DNA from: a bacterium
GTDB taxonomy: Bacteria; Patescibacteriota; Minisyncoccia; Minisyncoccales; CG1-02-41-26
Direction: 5' to 3'
NCBI GenBank assembly: GCA_030648255.1
Contig: JAUSHZ010000005.1
Location: 1-57,469 of the forward strand
Length of the DNA stretch: 57,469 nucleotides
Shown here piece by piece: positions 1 to 9,512 of the stretch (its first letter is position 1; the number at the start of each line of letters is the position of its first letter). Both the position numbers and the translations under genes were made by a program. Below the pieces are notes generated by a model. It saw only the letters and a program-made list of their open reading frames with translations, ran no database searches and was not told the DNA's origin.

Positions 1-527
1 ATATTGTTTTGGGCAATGCCACAGCAGACAACATAACAACTACTGGTATATTTACTACCACAACTTGGGTGGGAGGAGTAATTATCGGCGGGGATATATC
101 AGGGGTCTTGGATTTAACCGCGGCCGGCACTTCCACTTTTAACGGAGATGTTACATTGGGCGACGCAGTTGGGGATAATATTCGAGTTAACGGTATTATT
201 TCTTCAGCTACTACCACATTGTTAAGCATTGGCGGAGGCCAAATGATCAGTCAACATCTTTCTGGCACAGCCAGTTTGGATTTTCCAGCCATAAGCTCTT
301 TCACTTGCGCTACCAGCGCTACCGCTATTACAGTTACTGGAGCTGCTGACGGAGATACCGTTGTCTTGGGTGTTCCTAATGCTTTTGCTAATGGCACGAG
401 CACTATTATTTGGAATGGCTGGGTTTCAGCGGCTGATGCTGTTTCAGTGAGAGTTTGTAATATTGGCGGGCCTGTTACTCAGGACTTTGCCGCAGCCACA
501 TTTCGAGCTGATGTTTGGAAACATTAA
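1..527 (+). CDS. C-terminal end of a repetitive surface (stalk-like) protein, 5' truncated by window edge
   Basis: The frame is open to the left edge (codons start at base 3), so this is the tail of a longer protein. About 175 residues are visible. Near its start is the unit LGNATADNI, followed later by the related LGDAVGDNIRVNG, both Gly/Thr/Asn-rich. Such units form beta-rich stalks in large CPR surface proteins. The last ~90 residues look like a compact beta domain with two Cys (SFTCATSA and VRVCNIGG), ending in FRADVWKH. There is no peptidoglycan-binding domain, unlike the next genes. A TTG at base 9 is not a credible start because the repeat continues upstream of it. The exact function is unknown; a surface-exposed fibre or adhesin is inferred. 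Confidence 0.7.
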   Translation, partial: IVLGNATADNITTTGIFTTTTWVGGVIIGGDISGVLDLTAAGTSTFNGDVTLGDAVGDNIRVNGIISSATTTLLSIGGGQMISQHLSGTASLDFPAISSFTCATSATAITVTGAADGDTVVLGVPNAFANGTSTIIWNGWVSAADAVSVRVCNIGGPVTQDFAAATFRADVWKH

Positions 528-553
528 ACTAAAACCTAAACCAAATTATAATT

Positions 554-1513
554 ATGGTTAAGAAATTATTTTTAGTAGTTATTATGGCTGTGGTTTTGGT
601 TTTTGCTGGAAGCTCTGCTTTGGCGGCTTACAATGATGTTACATATCCAGACGAGGGCACTTTGATTTATTTAACAGGAGAGGGTATTAATTTAAGGATA
701 TCTTCTGGCAATGTTGCTTCAACAACTGTGAACGCAAGCAGTGTTGTGTTTAGAATGGCTGGGGGCTCATCTGTTGTTGTTTTATCAGACGACAAAAAGA
801 TTTTAACCAATACATTAGACGCTTCAACTGATTGTACCGGCATTAGCTCAAGAGTGGTTTTAACAGCAACTAGTACTTCGCTGGCTGATGTTACTGTGAC
901 TATTGGAGCTGAATGTTCTGTTGTTCCCAGTCCCGGCGGAGGAACGCCAAGTCCATCCGGTGGTGGTAGCTCTGTTGTTATAGTTACAACACCAGTAGTT
1001 GCAACAACCACTGCTACTTCAACTGCAACTAACGCTACTTCTACAACCGCCACAACAACAGTTGCCACCACAACTTCTACCACTACCACTACCACTACCA
1101 CTGTTACAATACCGATTGTTACTAAACCAATCTCGCAAATGACTATTCCAGAACTGCAAGCGGAAATTATTAGAATTACTGCTTTAATAAATCAGTTAAT
1201 AGCAAGTATCGGAACAGGGGCAAACAACTATCAGGGTAAGATTACTTCAGCCTTGCAGAAAATCTCTAAGGTTTTAAAGACTGGTTTGAAAGATGGCGAT
1301 GTTACGGTGTTACAGACATGGCTTTCACGCGACCCATCAGTTTATCCTGAAGGAAAGATAACTGGCTATTTTGGTGATTTGACAAGAATGGCTGTGATAA
1401 GATTCCAAGAGAAATATGCGAGCGAGATTTTGACTCCGCTGGGATTGTCAAAAGGCACTGGACTAGTTGGCGCCTCAACAAGAGCAAAACTAAACAGTTT
1501 ATTCGGAAACTAA
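554..1513 (+). CDS. secreted protein with C-terminal peptidoglycan-binding domain
   Basis: 319 aa. A signal peptide covers residues 1-25 (Lys-Lys, hydrophobic core, then SSALAAYND). Residues ~26-125 form a small beta-rich domain of unknown family. A Pro/Gly/Ser linker (~127-143) and a Thr-rich low-complexity linker (~145-185) follow, then a short amphipathic helix ([13 protein letters not shown]). The C-terminus (~240-319) is a PG_binding_1-like domain with the typical [18 protein letters not shown] and STRAKLN motifs. Thr-rich spacers that lift a domain off the wall are common in CPR surface proteins. The linker and helix match those of the next gene almost base for base. A strong terminator follows the stop. 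Probably a wall-anchored surface protein; the N-terminal domain is unassigned. Confidence 0.85.
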   Translation: MVKKLFLVVIMAVVLVFAGSSALAAYNDVTYPDEGTLIYLTGEGINLRISSGNVASTTVNASSVVFRMAGGSSVVVLSDDKKILTNTLDASTDCTGISSRVVLTATSTSLADVTVTIGAECSVVPSPGGGTPSPSGGGSSVVIVTTPVVATTTATSTATNATSTTATTTVATTTSTTTTTTTTVTIPIVTKPISQMTIPELQAEIIRITALINQLIASIGTGANNYQGKITSALQKISKVLKTGLKDGDVTVLQTWLSRDPSVYPEGKITGYFGDLTRMAVIRFQEKYASEILTPLGLSKGTGLVGASTRAKLNSLFGN

Positions 1514-1531
1514 AAATCGAATTAAATAACG

Positions 1532-1567
1532 AAAAACAATCCGCCCTTGTTGGCGGATTGTTTTTTT
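1532..1567 (+). terminator. Rho-independent terminator
   Basis: A 9-bp perfect stem (CAATCCGCC at 1537-1545, GGCGGATTG at 1552-1560) with loop CTTGTT, extended by A/T pairs and followed by seven T. It ends the unit of the 319-aa surface protein. Confidence 0.9.
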
Positions 1568-1580
1568 ATCTCGCCCGAAG

Positions 1581-1589
1581 TTATCCACA
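1581..1589 (+). other. DnaA-box-like nonamer
   Basis: The exact strong-consensus nonamer TTATCCACA lies between the terminator and the start of the 2323-aa gene. Two more exact copies are at 47829 and 57314, all intergenic and on the same strand. Function is inferred from sequence identity only. Confidence 0.45.
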
Positions 1590-1659
1590 GGTTGCATTGT
1601 TATTTTGAAAGATTGATAATAAATAAATAAAAAGGCCTAAAAATTTTTTAAAAAATATT

Positions 1660-4600
1660 ATGAGAATAATAAAAATTTTCTGTTTCTCGTTAGTTGTTTT
1701 TGGCGTTGCATTGTCTGCGCCTTTTGTTTTAGCCCAGGAGGCTGGAGTTGGCGTAATGCATATGCCAGTGAACAAGGCGGTAGGCCAAGCAGGTGGAGGA
1801 GCCACAACCACTGCTTCAATTTTTGTTCGGGCTGGTGGGCCATCAGCTCCTTATGCTGATGTTGGCTCTTATGCTACAGATACTGCGAAACTTCAGGTAA
1901 AAGTTTATTACCGTAATAGCGATGGAGCTTTTTTCAATTCCGCTTGTATTCATAGGGGTATTGGTTTTCATGAATGCCGGATAGGTGTTGGGCCTGGAGA
2001 TGTTAATAGGCAAATTGGTTATTATGTTGGCGCTATTGCCACAACCACTCCCGCAACAGTTAGTTCGTATATGCCCGGAGTCAGCCAAGCATTGGCATCT
2101 TCTTCACCATTCTCGATTACGGCCCAAAATTCTAATTTGGGCGCAGCCAATATCGGAGGCAAGGTTGTTTTTTCCGCTTCTTTAAGTCCCGCTATTGCGG
2201 TGAGCGCTTCCACTACTATTCCTTTGGCTGGCAATCCAATGAGTTATACAAGCTATGAGGTTGGCCAGATAAATGTGGGAGATTATATTTTTCTTGACAC
2301 TATTAGCGCTGTTAGGCAGGTTCTTGGCACCTCTACTAATTCTTTAACAGTTGACAGTGCGGTTACTATTACCACTGCCACTAAAATTTATAAACTTATT
2401 CCAGATGCGTGGATTTTTGCCGAAGGAACGATTCACAATGCCACTTCTTCTGGCGATGCCGCCAATACCGGCAGTTTTTCATTAACCAATATGGCTGCTG
2501 GCAGTTATAAATTAACCGCTTTTAAGCCGGGTTTTTGTGATGTTTCGCCCCCGCCCTTTTTTACAGGCGTTACCAATAATCTTCTATTTCTTTCTGCTGG
2601 CTGCGGAGGAGGGGTGGGAGGCACAATGGAGGCCTTTAAAGTTTTTTGGACCGCTCCAAATGACAATATGATGGGCGCGCCCAAGGACATTGCTTTTAAT
2701 AAAAGCGATATGTCCCAGACCCGTTCCCCGATTTTAATTAGTTTATCCCAGAACGCTTCTTCTACTACCATTACCACTTCTACGGTAACGCTTAAACAAG
2801 TTGTTTCTGGCAGTTTAGTGGCTGTTACTTCCACGGCTGTTCATTATTACGATCCATTAGACGCTACCTCGTTTTGTACCACTGGCGGGGTGGCAGGCAA
2901 TTGTTTTGGTCCTGACAGAAAAATTATTCTTTATTCCTCCCAACAATTAGCGCCTGATAGCCAGTATATTGTGGAAATTACCAGCGGGGTTTTGTCTTCT
3001 AATGGCAATCCTTTGCAGGGCAATAGGCAGGCAGGCGGGCAGATGTTTTTGTTCACAACTAGTGGAGATATATCAGGAATGACAGCGGGCCAGTTTGGCT
3101 CTGGCGGCGCTTTTATGCCCCCATTTGTTACGGGTATGACTCCTCCAGGCGGTTCGTTTGGCGTTCCTTTAGACAGCAACATTTTAATGATGTTTTCTGA
3201 TCCAATGGATTCAACCACTTTTACTTCTGACAATTTTAAGCTTTGTTCTGTGAGTAATGCTTTTACCGCCGCTGAAACTGAAAATTGTACCCTTTCTTTC
3301 TCGGTCGCGCTAGACACAGCGACAAAAAAAATAGCCACTATTGATCCTGCTTCAAACTTTACATCCAGCGTTCATTACCGAGTTAAAGTTTTGGGTGGCG
3401 CTAAGTCAGCGGCTGGTATAACCATTGGCCCGCCAAATCAAGCTAGCTTTATGGTGTTTAAGGGAGATTTTGACGCAGGCACAGCAGTTGATTCTGGCAA
3501 TCCTACAGTGTTGGGAACAAACTTGGGAAAGTATTTGTCTGGTAGCAGCTATATCAATGTGCCGGTTTCCAATATGATTGAAGTGAATTTTTCTGAAGCG
3601 ATCAATCCAAGCACTGTTGATAAAAACAGCATGACAGTAAAGATAAATGGTGGCACAACAAATGTTGATGGCACTGTGCAGTATGACGGCTTTTCCAATA
3701 AAGCCAGGTTTGTGCCTTCAGAAGTTTTGCAAATTAATTCTGTTTATAATTTAACCTTTGCCACTTCGGTTCAGGATTTGGCAGGCAATGCTTTGGACGG
3801 AGATACCGGAACGGTTGGCGTTCAAATGTATGCTTTGGCTTTTACCACTACTGGAACGGCCGATACCACAGGCCCCCAAGTTGTGAAACTTAACGCGGAT
3901 AATTATGTGGCGGAAATTGAATTTAACGAGCCGGTTTTGGCTGTTTCTTTATCTGACTCTAAATGGGCGAGTTCTACTCTAAATTCCGCTAATTACACCA
4001 TTAAATATGGCGCCGCAGGAACGAACTTTGGCGTTGACTGCGCCAACGGTAATGCCGCTGTTTTAACCAGCGCCAAGGTTTCATACGACGCTGGCAGAAT
4101 GGTTGCGAAGATAGAAAACATTAAGGCGGCCGGGGGAGCGGCCTTGACAGTTGGCAATGACTTGTGTGTTTTTGTGGATAATATCACTGATATTTCAAAC
4201 AACGCGTTGAATGAAAGTTATGATTCGGTTGTCGCGCCGATGAAAGATCATAGCCAAACTTATGGAACATTTAGCGGCTCTGGATTGATGATGGGGCCGC
4301 CAACCACAGCTGGTGGCATAATAGGCCCAATGATTGGAACAAATAAGCCCGAAGACATGGGAATGATGCCAGTGGCGGCTCGGCCAATGAATTCAATGGC
4401 AAATCTTTCCACCTTATACTTTTTTGATATTCCAACTACTAAGGCCTTGGAAAATGGTGGGTTTGTGGTTCTTGACTTTAAAAAGCAGGGTTTTGATGTA
4501 ACTAACGCTATACCCGACCCAAACAGCCCAATGCGGACTGATTGGAATGGGCCTGGGCCTGGCGTTGTAACTTTGGATGCCAGCTATGATTCTGACGGCA

Positions 4601-7600
4601 TTGCGGTGAACGCAGATTTAGAAACCATAACTTTGAAGTTAGCGATTACAGGCACTCCTTCGGCTTTGGATTTTTATCATTTTGATGTTTCTGGCATTAA
4701 AAATCCGGCGGCTAATACATCTGGCTACACAATTGATATTAGCACAAAGAAACCAGACGGCTCCACTGTTTTGGAAACCAAATCCACTATGCCATTCACC
4801 ATTACCCAGGCAGGCAGCAGAACAATATCTATTGGCATAACTGTTAACGCTTCCAGCACTAACAGCGCTATTGGTTTGGCAACCTCTACTCTAAAAGTAA
4901 ATCTGGGCTCGCCAATGACTGGGCCAATGGAGGGGACAATTAGTTTTGCCAAAGGCCAAAAAACCGCCACCACCACTTTCACTGGTTTGCCTGATGGAGA
5001 ATACTTTTTATTCACTAATTCAGGCCTTAGCTTGCCTGTTTGCGCTGACGCAATATGCTCTGCTTCAACCAGTAAAGATGTAATGGGCATTGCTATGCCT
5101 GATCCGATTAGGGTTTCGGGTAGCAATGCCTCAAGGGGGTTTATTTTAACTGGCGGAGATAAATCCGGTGCCACAGCCATCGAGGTCTATTTAAAAGGCA
5201 ATTTTGGCAATAGAGATGTAGACATTTTTGCTTCCTCGCCCAATGGGTTTGTGAAAAAGAAATTAGTGGCTGTGGGCAATTTGGCTGGTTTTACTTTATA
5301 TAATTTTTATTTGCCTTCTAATGGTTCTTGGCGGGTGGGGATAGGCCCGGCAATGCCAGAAGGCCCAGTAGCTATGGGTCCGGTTTTAATGCCTGATTGG
5401 ATGCCCCCAGCCAATGTTCAAGTAACCGCATCAACCACAGGCAATGCTTCTGACTTTAAGAGCGAATGTATTGAAAGCTCTAATACCGCCAATGACTGCA
5501 AGCTTAATTTTGAAATCAAAACAGCCACGCAAAAAATAATCGGCTATGTTAAAGATAGCTCTGGCAATGCTATTGCGGACGCTGGAGTTGACGCTTTTAA
5601 AACCGCTGGATTTGGAATGCCCTCTCATAGCCAAACCGATACAACTGGAAAATTTGAATTAAAAGTGGCTTTGGGTGATAGTAATGCGGCTGAAACATAT
5701 GGTTTGCAAGCGTTTAAGCCAGGGTTGCCACCCTCTTCGCAAAAGACCGTGGTCATTACCCAAAATGATAAAAATCCTTCTGGAACAACAGATGCTTTGG
5801 TTGATTCAAACACCACAGCTAATGCTTATATTGACGGCAGTATTGGAGTGACTAACGCAAGCCCTTTGGTTTTATATGTTACCAAGGGTGGATATACAAT
5901 TTCTGGCTATGTTTATGAAGACACAGCCAGCGACGCTAAAAAAGTGGCTAATGCGCAGGTTTGGGCAAACAACACAGCCAATGGCCAGTTTATCCCCGGC
6001 TCAACTGATTCTTCTGGTTTGTTTGTGCTTTATGTTAGTGCTGGCACCTGGAAGGTTTCAGGCCACACATCCGAGCTTGGCGACTTGCCATCAGCCACAG
6101 TTGTTGTTACCAGCGCTAATCAAAGCGTGAACTTGCGGCCATCAACCGCTAAGTCCAGCATGAATACAATTTCGGGCAATACTGGCACTGGGGCCTCAAT
6201 GCTTACTAATGTTCAGATTTGGATTGAGGGCTTAACTACTTCAAACCAGCGATATGAAAACAGAGCTATGTCTGATTCCTCGGGTAACTATAGCTTAAAA
6301 GTTCCATCTGGATGTTATAGAATTCATGCTAAAGACACTACCTATGGAGAATATGCCCTAACTTACAAAGATGGCACAAATAGTAGTTCTTGCGTGTCTG
6401 GAGATGTTACAGCCAATTTGGCTCCCCCAGCTAGCGGGCAATTCACCACTTTGTCGTTTAGGTTTGTCAACGCTCCAGCCAGCTCTACCAGAGCGTTTAT
6501 TGATAGTTTTGATTCAACCAATAATGCTGGCAATCATCTGGAAATTCCAATTATTGCAAGCGCTACTTCTTCAGAAAATTTAAAAGTCACAAATACTGGA
6601 GGCCGTTCTTACCTTATTAGAGCTATCGTGCCTGGGCTTGGCGAGTTTGAGCCAACTGGTAATTCTGGATACAGCGCCACAACTCACAAAACAACTATTG
6701 CTGAAGGCACAGCCAGCAAAGTAATAGTGTTCACTTTACCAACTGCTGGAAATCAAGTGGTTATATCTGGAACTGTTACATCAACAGCCGGAGCGGTTGC
6801 TGGAGCCATGGTTTGGATTAGCAACCTATCTTCGGGATTTCAGTTTAACGCTTTTTCCAGCTCAAGTGGCGCTTATTCAATGAGAGTGCCAGCAGGCACT
6901 TACAGAATGGGCGTTGATAAGCCGGGTTATAGCGGAGAGGCCTTGACTGATACTACATTTACAAGTAGCACTACCAAAGACTTTATCCTAACAACCAATG
7001 CAAACACTATTTCTGGCAAGATTACTTCAGATGGCTCAACTGCCATATCAAGCGCTTGGGTGTGGGCGGAGAAAGTAACTTCAGCCACAAACGACACCCT
7101 ATCTGGCGGTTGGTCTGGTGGCCAGACCGATTCCCAGGGCAATTATAGCTTGTCTGTTGGCAGCGGTTATTGGCAGATTAAATCATCTGCTGATGGCTAT
7201 AATGAAACCAAATATGGGTCCATTGTCTCGGCTGCTTCAAACCCTACTGTTAATATAACCCTATCAGCTAAATCCGGTTATACTGTTAAAGAGTCCAAAC
7301 AACAGTCAATGATTCCTTCTCAAGGAGGCGTGTTTGATGATAGCCAAGGAGATACTGGGGTTAAATTAACCATTCCTCAAAATTTTGACGATGACACTGG
7401 CCAAGGAAAAGTTATAGTTAGAGAAACCAACGCTCCAAGCACTGATTCTCGCAAACCGCTTGGAGGCAAAGCTAAAGAGGTTAGCATTTATGACAGCAAC
7501 AACACTTCTTTAAAGGGTTCAGCTGATACTGACACAACCGCCGGGTCTGGGAGCACAATTAGTTTGGAAATATCCTACTCTGAAAGCGACATAACCGCAG

Positions 7601-8631
7601 CTGGAGGCACAGAAGACCAGCTAACTTTGGGTTATTGGAATGAAAGCACGAATGAATGGACAGCAGTTGACGCAGTGGTTGATAAAGATAATAACAAAAT
7701 CAGGGCTAATACTTCTCACTTTTCTTTGTATGCGCCGTTATTGCCATCAGGTAGTAATCCGCCTTCCACGCCCGGAACACCTTCTGGAGCTGTGAGCGGA
7801 ACAAGTATTATAGTTTCGTGGACAACTTCAACCGACGATACTTCAGTGGCTGGGTATGAGGTTTATCGCAGCACAGCGGCTGATGGAACATTTAGCAATG
7901 TTTCTGGCGACTCTTGGTCAACCGGCAGTTTTGTTTCATCGGTTTTGGTTGGAACTTCCTGTGCCAATGGAACTTGCTCTTGGACAAATTCTTCTATTCC
8001 AGTCAACACAACATACTATTACAAAGTGTCGGCTTTTGATAACGAGGGAAATAACTCAACTACTTCTGGCGCTTCAAGTGGCACAAAATTTGAAGGGCTT
8101 ACCGGCGGAGGATCTGTTATTACTGGTGGCGGGGGAATAGCCGGGTCTCCAACCGTGCCTGCTACTGTTGTTGCCACAACAACAGTTGCCACCACAACTT
8201 TTACCACTACCACTACCACTGTTACAATACCGATTGTTACTAAACCAATCTCGCAAATGACTATTCCAGAATTGCAAGCGGAAATTGTTAGAATTACCGC
8301 TTTAATAAATCAGTTAATAGCAATGATTGGGACAGCCGGAAATTCGGGAATACAACCACCCGGCCTTCTTATTAGCAGAATTACTAAGGTTTTGAAAGCA
8401 GCGATGTCAAATGATGAGGTGAGGATATTACAGACATGGTTAGCAAAGGATCCAACAATCTATCCTGAAGGAAAAATAACCGGTTATTTTGGCGCTTTAA
8501 CTAAAAAAGCGGTTATAAAGTTTCAGGAAAAGTACGCCAGCGAGATTTTGACTCCGAACGGATTAATAAAAGGCACAGGATTGGTTGGGGCCTCAACAAG
8601 AGCAAAACTAAACAGTTTATTCGGGCAATAA
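1660..8631 (+). CDS. giant multidomain secreted protein (Big_5-like, carboxypeptidase-regulatory-like, FN3, PG-binding)
   Basis: 2323 aa with a signal peptide (cleavage likely after VLAQ, ~residue 26). Residues ~335-900 hold several Big_5/SbsA Ig-like segments, recognisable by GVPLDSNILMMFSDPMD and MIEVNFSEAINPSTV. Residues ~1290-1870 hold five carboxypeptidase-regulatory-like/CNA-B-like repeats of the form ISGxV...DSSGxYSLxVxxGxY. A fibronectin type III domain covers ~2031-2140 (TPSGAVSGTSIIVSWTTS, YYYKVSAFD). A Thr-rich linker and helix (~2165-2225) precede a C-terminal PG_binding_1 domain (~2240-2322, RILQTWL and GYFGALTKKAVIKFQEKY). It is probably a wall-bound, outward-projecting adhesin or stalk. 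No catalytic domain was recognised. No Shine-Dalgarno site is seen; the ATG follows an A/T run. Confidence 0.88.
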   Translation: MRIIKIFCFSLVVFGVALSAPFVLAQEAGVGVMHMPVNKAVGQAGGGATTTASIFVRAGGPSAPYADVGSYATDTAKLQVKVYYRNSDGAFFNSACIHRGIGFHECRIGVGPGDVNRQIGYYVGAIATTTPATVSSYMPGVSQALASSSPFSITAQNSNLGAANIGGKVVFSASLSPAIAVSASTTIPLAGNPMSYTSYEVGQINVGDYIFLDTISAVRQVLGTSTNSLTVDSAVTITTATKIYKLIPDAWIFAEGTIHNATSSGDAANTGSFSLTNMAAGSYKLTAFKPGFCDVSPPPFFTGVTNNLLFLSAGCGGGVGGTMEAFKVFWTAPNDNMMGAPKDIAFNKSDMSQTRSPILISLSQNASSTTITTSTVTLKQVVSGSLVAVTSTAVHYYDPLDATSFCTTGGVAGNCFGPDRKIILYSSQQLAPDSQYIVEITSGVLSSNGNPLQGNRQAGGQMFLFTTSGDISGMTAGQFGSGGAFMPPFVTGMTPPGGSFGVPLDSNILMMFSDPMDSTTFTSDNFKLCSVSNAFTAAETENCTLSFSVALDTATKKIATIDPASNFTSSVHYRVKVLGGAKSAAGITIGPPNQASFMVFKGDFDAGTAVDSGNPTVLGTNLGKYLSGSSYINVPVSNMIEVNFSEAINPSTVDKNSMTVKINGGTTNVDGTVQYDGFSNKARFVPSEVLQINSVYNLTFATSVQDLAGNALDGDTGTVGVQMYALAFTTTGTADTTGPQVVKLNADNYVAEIEFNEPVLAVSLSDSKWASSTLNSANYTIKYGAAGTNFGVDCANGNAAVLTSAKVSYDAGRMVAKIENIKAAGGAALTVGNDLCVFVDNITDISNNALNESYDSVVAPMKDHSQTYGTFSGSGLMMGPPTTAGGIIGPMIGTNKPEDMGMMPVAARPMNSMANLSTLYFFDIPTTKALENGGFVVLDFKKQGFDVTNAIPDPNSPMRTDWNGPGPGVVTLDASYDSDGIAVNADLETITLKLAITGTPSALDFYHFDVSGIKNPAANTSGYTIDISTKKPDGSTVLETKSTMPFTITQAGSRTISIGITVNASSTNSAIGLATSTLKVNLGSPMTGPMEGTISFAKGQKTATTTFTGLPDGEYFLFTNSGLSLPVCADAICSASTSKDVMGIAMPDPIRVSGSNASRGFILTGGDKSGATAIEVYLKGNFGNRDVDIFASSPNGFVKKKLVAVGNLAGFTLYNFYLPSNGSWRVGIGPAMPEGPVAMGPVLMPDWMPPANVQVTASTTGNASDFKSECIESSNTANDCKLNFEIKTATQKIIGYVKDSSGNAIADAGVDAFKTAGFGMPSHSQTDTTGKFELKVALGDSNAAETYGLQAFKPGLPPSSQKTVVITQNDKNPSGTTDALVDSNTTANAYIDGSIGVTNASPLVLYVTKGGYTISGYVYEDTASDAKKVANAQVWANNTANGQFIPGSTDSSGLFVLYVSAGTWKVSGHTSELGDLPSATVVVTSANQSVNLRPSTAKSSMNTISGNTGTGASMLTNVQIWIEGLTTSNQRYENRAMSDSSGNYSLKVPSGCYRIHAKDTTYGEYALTYKDGTNSSSCVSGDVTANLAPPASGQFTTLSFRFVNAPASSTRAFIDSFDSTNNAGNHLEIPIIASATSSENLKVTNTGGRSYLIRAIVPGLGEFEPTGNSGYSATTHKTTIAEGTASKVIVFTLPTAGNQVVISGTVTSTAGAVAGAMVWISNLSSGFQFNAFSSSSGAYSMRVPAGTYRMGVDKPGYSGEALTDTTFTSSTTKDFILTTNANTISGKITSDGSTAISSAWVWAEKVTSATNDTLSGGWSGGQTDSQGNYSLSVGSGYWQIKSSADGYNETKYGSIVSAASNPTVNITLSAKSGYTVKESKQQSMIPSQGGVFDDSQGDTGVKLTIPQNFDDDTGQGKVIVRETNAPSTDSRKPLGGKAKEVSIYDSNNTSLKGSADTDTTAGSGSTISLEISYSESDITAAGGTEDQLTLGYWNESTNEWTAVDAVVDKDNNKIRANTSHFSLYAPLLPSGSNPPSTPGTPSGAVSGTSIIVSWTTSTDDTSVAGYEVYRSTAADGTFSNVSGDSWSTGSFVSSVLVGTSCANGTCSWTNSSIPVNTTYYYKVSAFDNEGNNSTTSGASSGTKFEGLTGGGSVITGGGGIAGSPTVPATVVATTTVATTTFTTTTTTVTIPIVTKPISQMTIPELQAEIVRITALINQLIAMIGTAGNSGIQPPGLLISRITKVLKAAMSNDEVRILQTWLAKDPTIYPEGKITGYFGALTKKAVIKFQEKYASEILTPNGLIKGTGLVGASTRAKLNSLFGQ

Positions 8632-8641
8632 AAAGCCCTAG

Positions 8642-8686
8642 AGACCCCACCCCTCTGCCCGCAAGCAGAGGAGTGGGGTCTTTTGT
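8642..8686 (+). terminator. strong terminator built from a dispersed GC-rich palindrome (family 2)
   Basis: The stem pairs AGACCCCAC plus CCTCTGC with GCAGAGG plus GTGGGGTCT around a CCGCAA-type loop, followed by TTTTG and TTTTTT. Its left half, GACCCCACCCCTC, recurs at 46799 in the murB leader with a matching right half. It works as a terminator for the giant surface gene. Confidence 0.85.
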
Positions 8687-8702
8687 TTTTTGGGCTGTTT
8701 GG

Positions 8703-8751
8703 GCTGTTGAAGCTCGGTTTTTATGGCTCCCCAAAACCGAGCTTCAACAGC
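8703..8751. repeat. dispersed hairpin repeat, family 1, copy A
   Basis: Two perfect 19-nt arms (GCTGTTGAAGCTCGGTTTT at 8703-8721 and its complement at 8733-8751) flank an 11-nt loop containing GGCTCCCC. Copy C at 39091 has identical arms; copy B at 34809 has the same outer arm with an inverted core. Confidence 0.93.
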
Positions 8752-8779
8752 TCCCCCCCCTACACTTTTTTTCTTTTTA

Positions 8780-8788
8780 TGATACAAT
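8780..8788 (+). promoter_or_regulatory. extended -10 promoter element, likely leaderless start
   Basis: TGaTACAAT ends only 8 bases before the ATG at 8797, so transcription would begin at or next to the start codon. No Shine-Dalgarno site lies between. Confidence 0.6.
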
Positions 8789-8796
8789 AAATAAAT

Positions 8797-9441
8797 ATGA
8801 AAAAACAAATTATTAGTTTAATTTTATCAGCTGGTTTGTTGCTTGGTTTGGCTGTTAGTGTTAACGCTTCCACTTTTAGTGGTTTTGATGCGTTAACGCC
8901 TGAAGATTCAGCGGTTTTTACAGCCACCACAACTTTTAATCTTATTATCCCCCCCTCAACAACAGTAAACCTTACCGTTACCACCCTAGCACCAATTACT
9001 ACCTCTTTAACCCCAACCTCAACCTCAACTCCAATTCTTACTATTACTGCCATGGGAAATGCGGAAGAATATAGTGGCGGTATTTTTCTAATTTCTGGAA
9101 CTTCAACCCTTAATGCTATTTCTCCAACAACCTCAACTCTTTTTGTTACCTCGTCAACAATTCCTACCCTTTCTGTTACTGCTGATGTTTTGCCAATAAC
9201 TCCAATAACTTCAACCCTTATTATCCCTCCCTCAACGACAACAACTCTTGCTGTCATTGCAAATGTAGGAGGCGGAGGTATGCCAACTCCTATTGTGGTG
9301 ACTACAATGGCATCTACGCCAACTACTACTAACCTAATTCCGCAAATGACTGAAGTTGAAATCCATGCGGAAATTGTCAGAGTATCCACTTTAATTGTTC
9401 AGCTAATGCAGGAGTGGGTAAAGATATTAGCAAGCAGTTAG
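8797..9441 (+). CDS. secreted Thr-rich protein, anchor domain missing
   Basis: 214 aa. A signal peptide (~1-24, ending SVNAS) is followed by ~160 residues very rich in Thr, Ser, Pro and Ile in short STTxTL-like beta segments. A helix near the C-terminus (IPQMTEVEIHAEIVRVSTL) is clearly related to the helix just before the peptidoglycan-binding domain in the two upstream surface proteins. Here the protein stops about 17 residues later, with no PG-binding domain. It may be a decayed or shortened paralogue, or a free secreted partner. It sits between terminators at 8642 and 9451, so it is probably a single-gene unit. The function is unknown. Confidence 0.75.
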   Translation: MKKQIISLILSAGLLLGLAVSVNASTFSGFDALTPEDSAVFTATTTFNLIIPPSTTVNLTVTTLAPITTSLTPTSTSTPILTITAMGNAEEYSGGIFLISGTSTLNAISPTTSTLFVTSSTIPTLSVTADVLPITPITSTLIIPPSTTTTLAVIANVGGGGMPTPIVVTTMASTPTTTNLIPQMTEVEIHAEIVRVSTLIVQLMQEWVKILASS

Positions 9442-9450
9442 ATTATTTCT

Positions 9451-9500
9451 GAAACAAAAACGCTTTGGCGATTTTATTTGCCAAGCGTTTTTGTTTCTGG
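9451..9500 (+). terminator. Rho-independent terminator
   Basis: A long stem: GAAACAAAAACGCTTTGGC (9451-9469) pairs with GCCAAGCGTTTTTGTTTC (9480-9497) with one bulged T. The A-rich and T-rich flanks suggest it can act in both directions. Confidence 0.88.
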
Positions 9501-9506
9501 TAAAAT
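9498..9506 (+). promoter_or_regulatory. extended -10 promoter, 6 bases before ATG
   Basis: TGgTAAAAT ends six bases before the ATG at 9513. The predicted transcript would start at the initiation codon, a leaderless arrangement shared with other first genes in the window. Confidence 0.6.
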
Positions 9507-9512
9507 AAGCTT

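Noticed and set aside
667-1101. Long minus-strand Val-rich open frame opposite the Thr-rich linker
   Set aside because: It is the mirror of ACC/ACT-rich codons; the composition is extreme and the plus-strand gene has signal peptide and known domain.
1021-1110. Short ACC-ACT tandem tract as a CRISPR or microsatellite locus
   Set aside because: No repeat-spacer order; it is an in-frame Thr linker seen again at 8173-8220.
8760-9389. 209-codon minus-strand frame opposite the Thr-rich secreted protein
   Set aside because: Same cause: low-complexity Thr codons read backward; it runs into the promoter of the real gene and has no recognisable domain.
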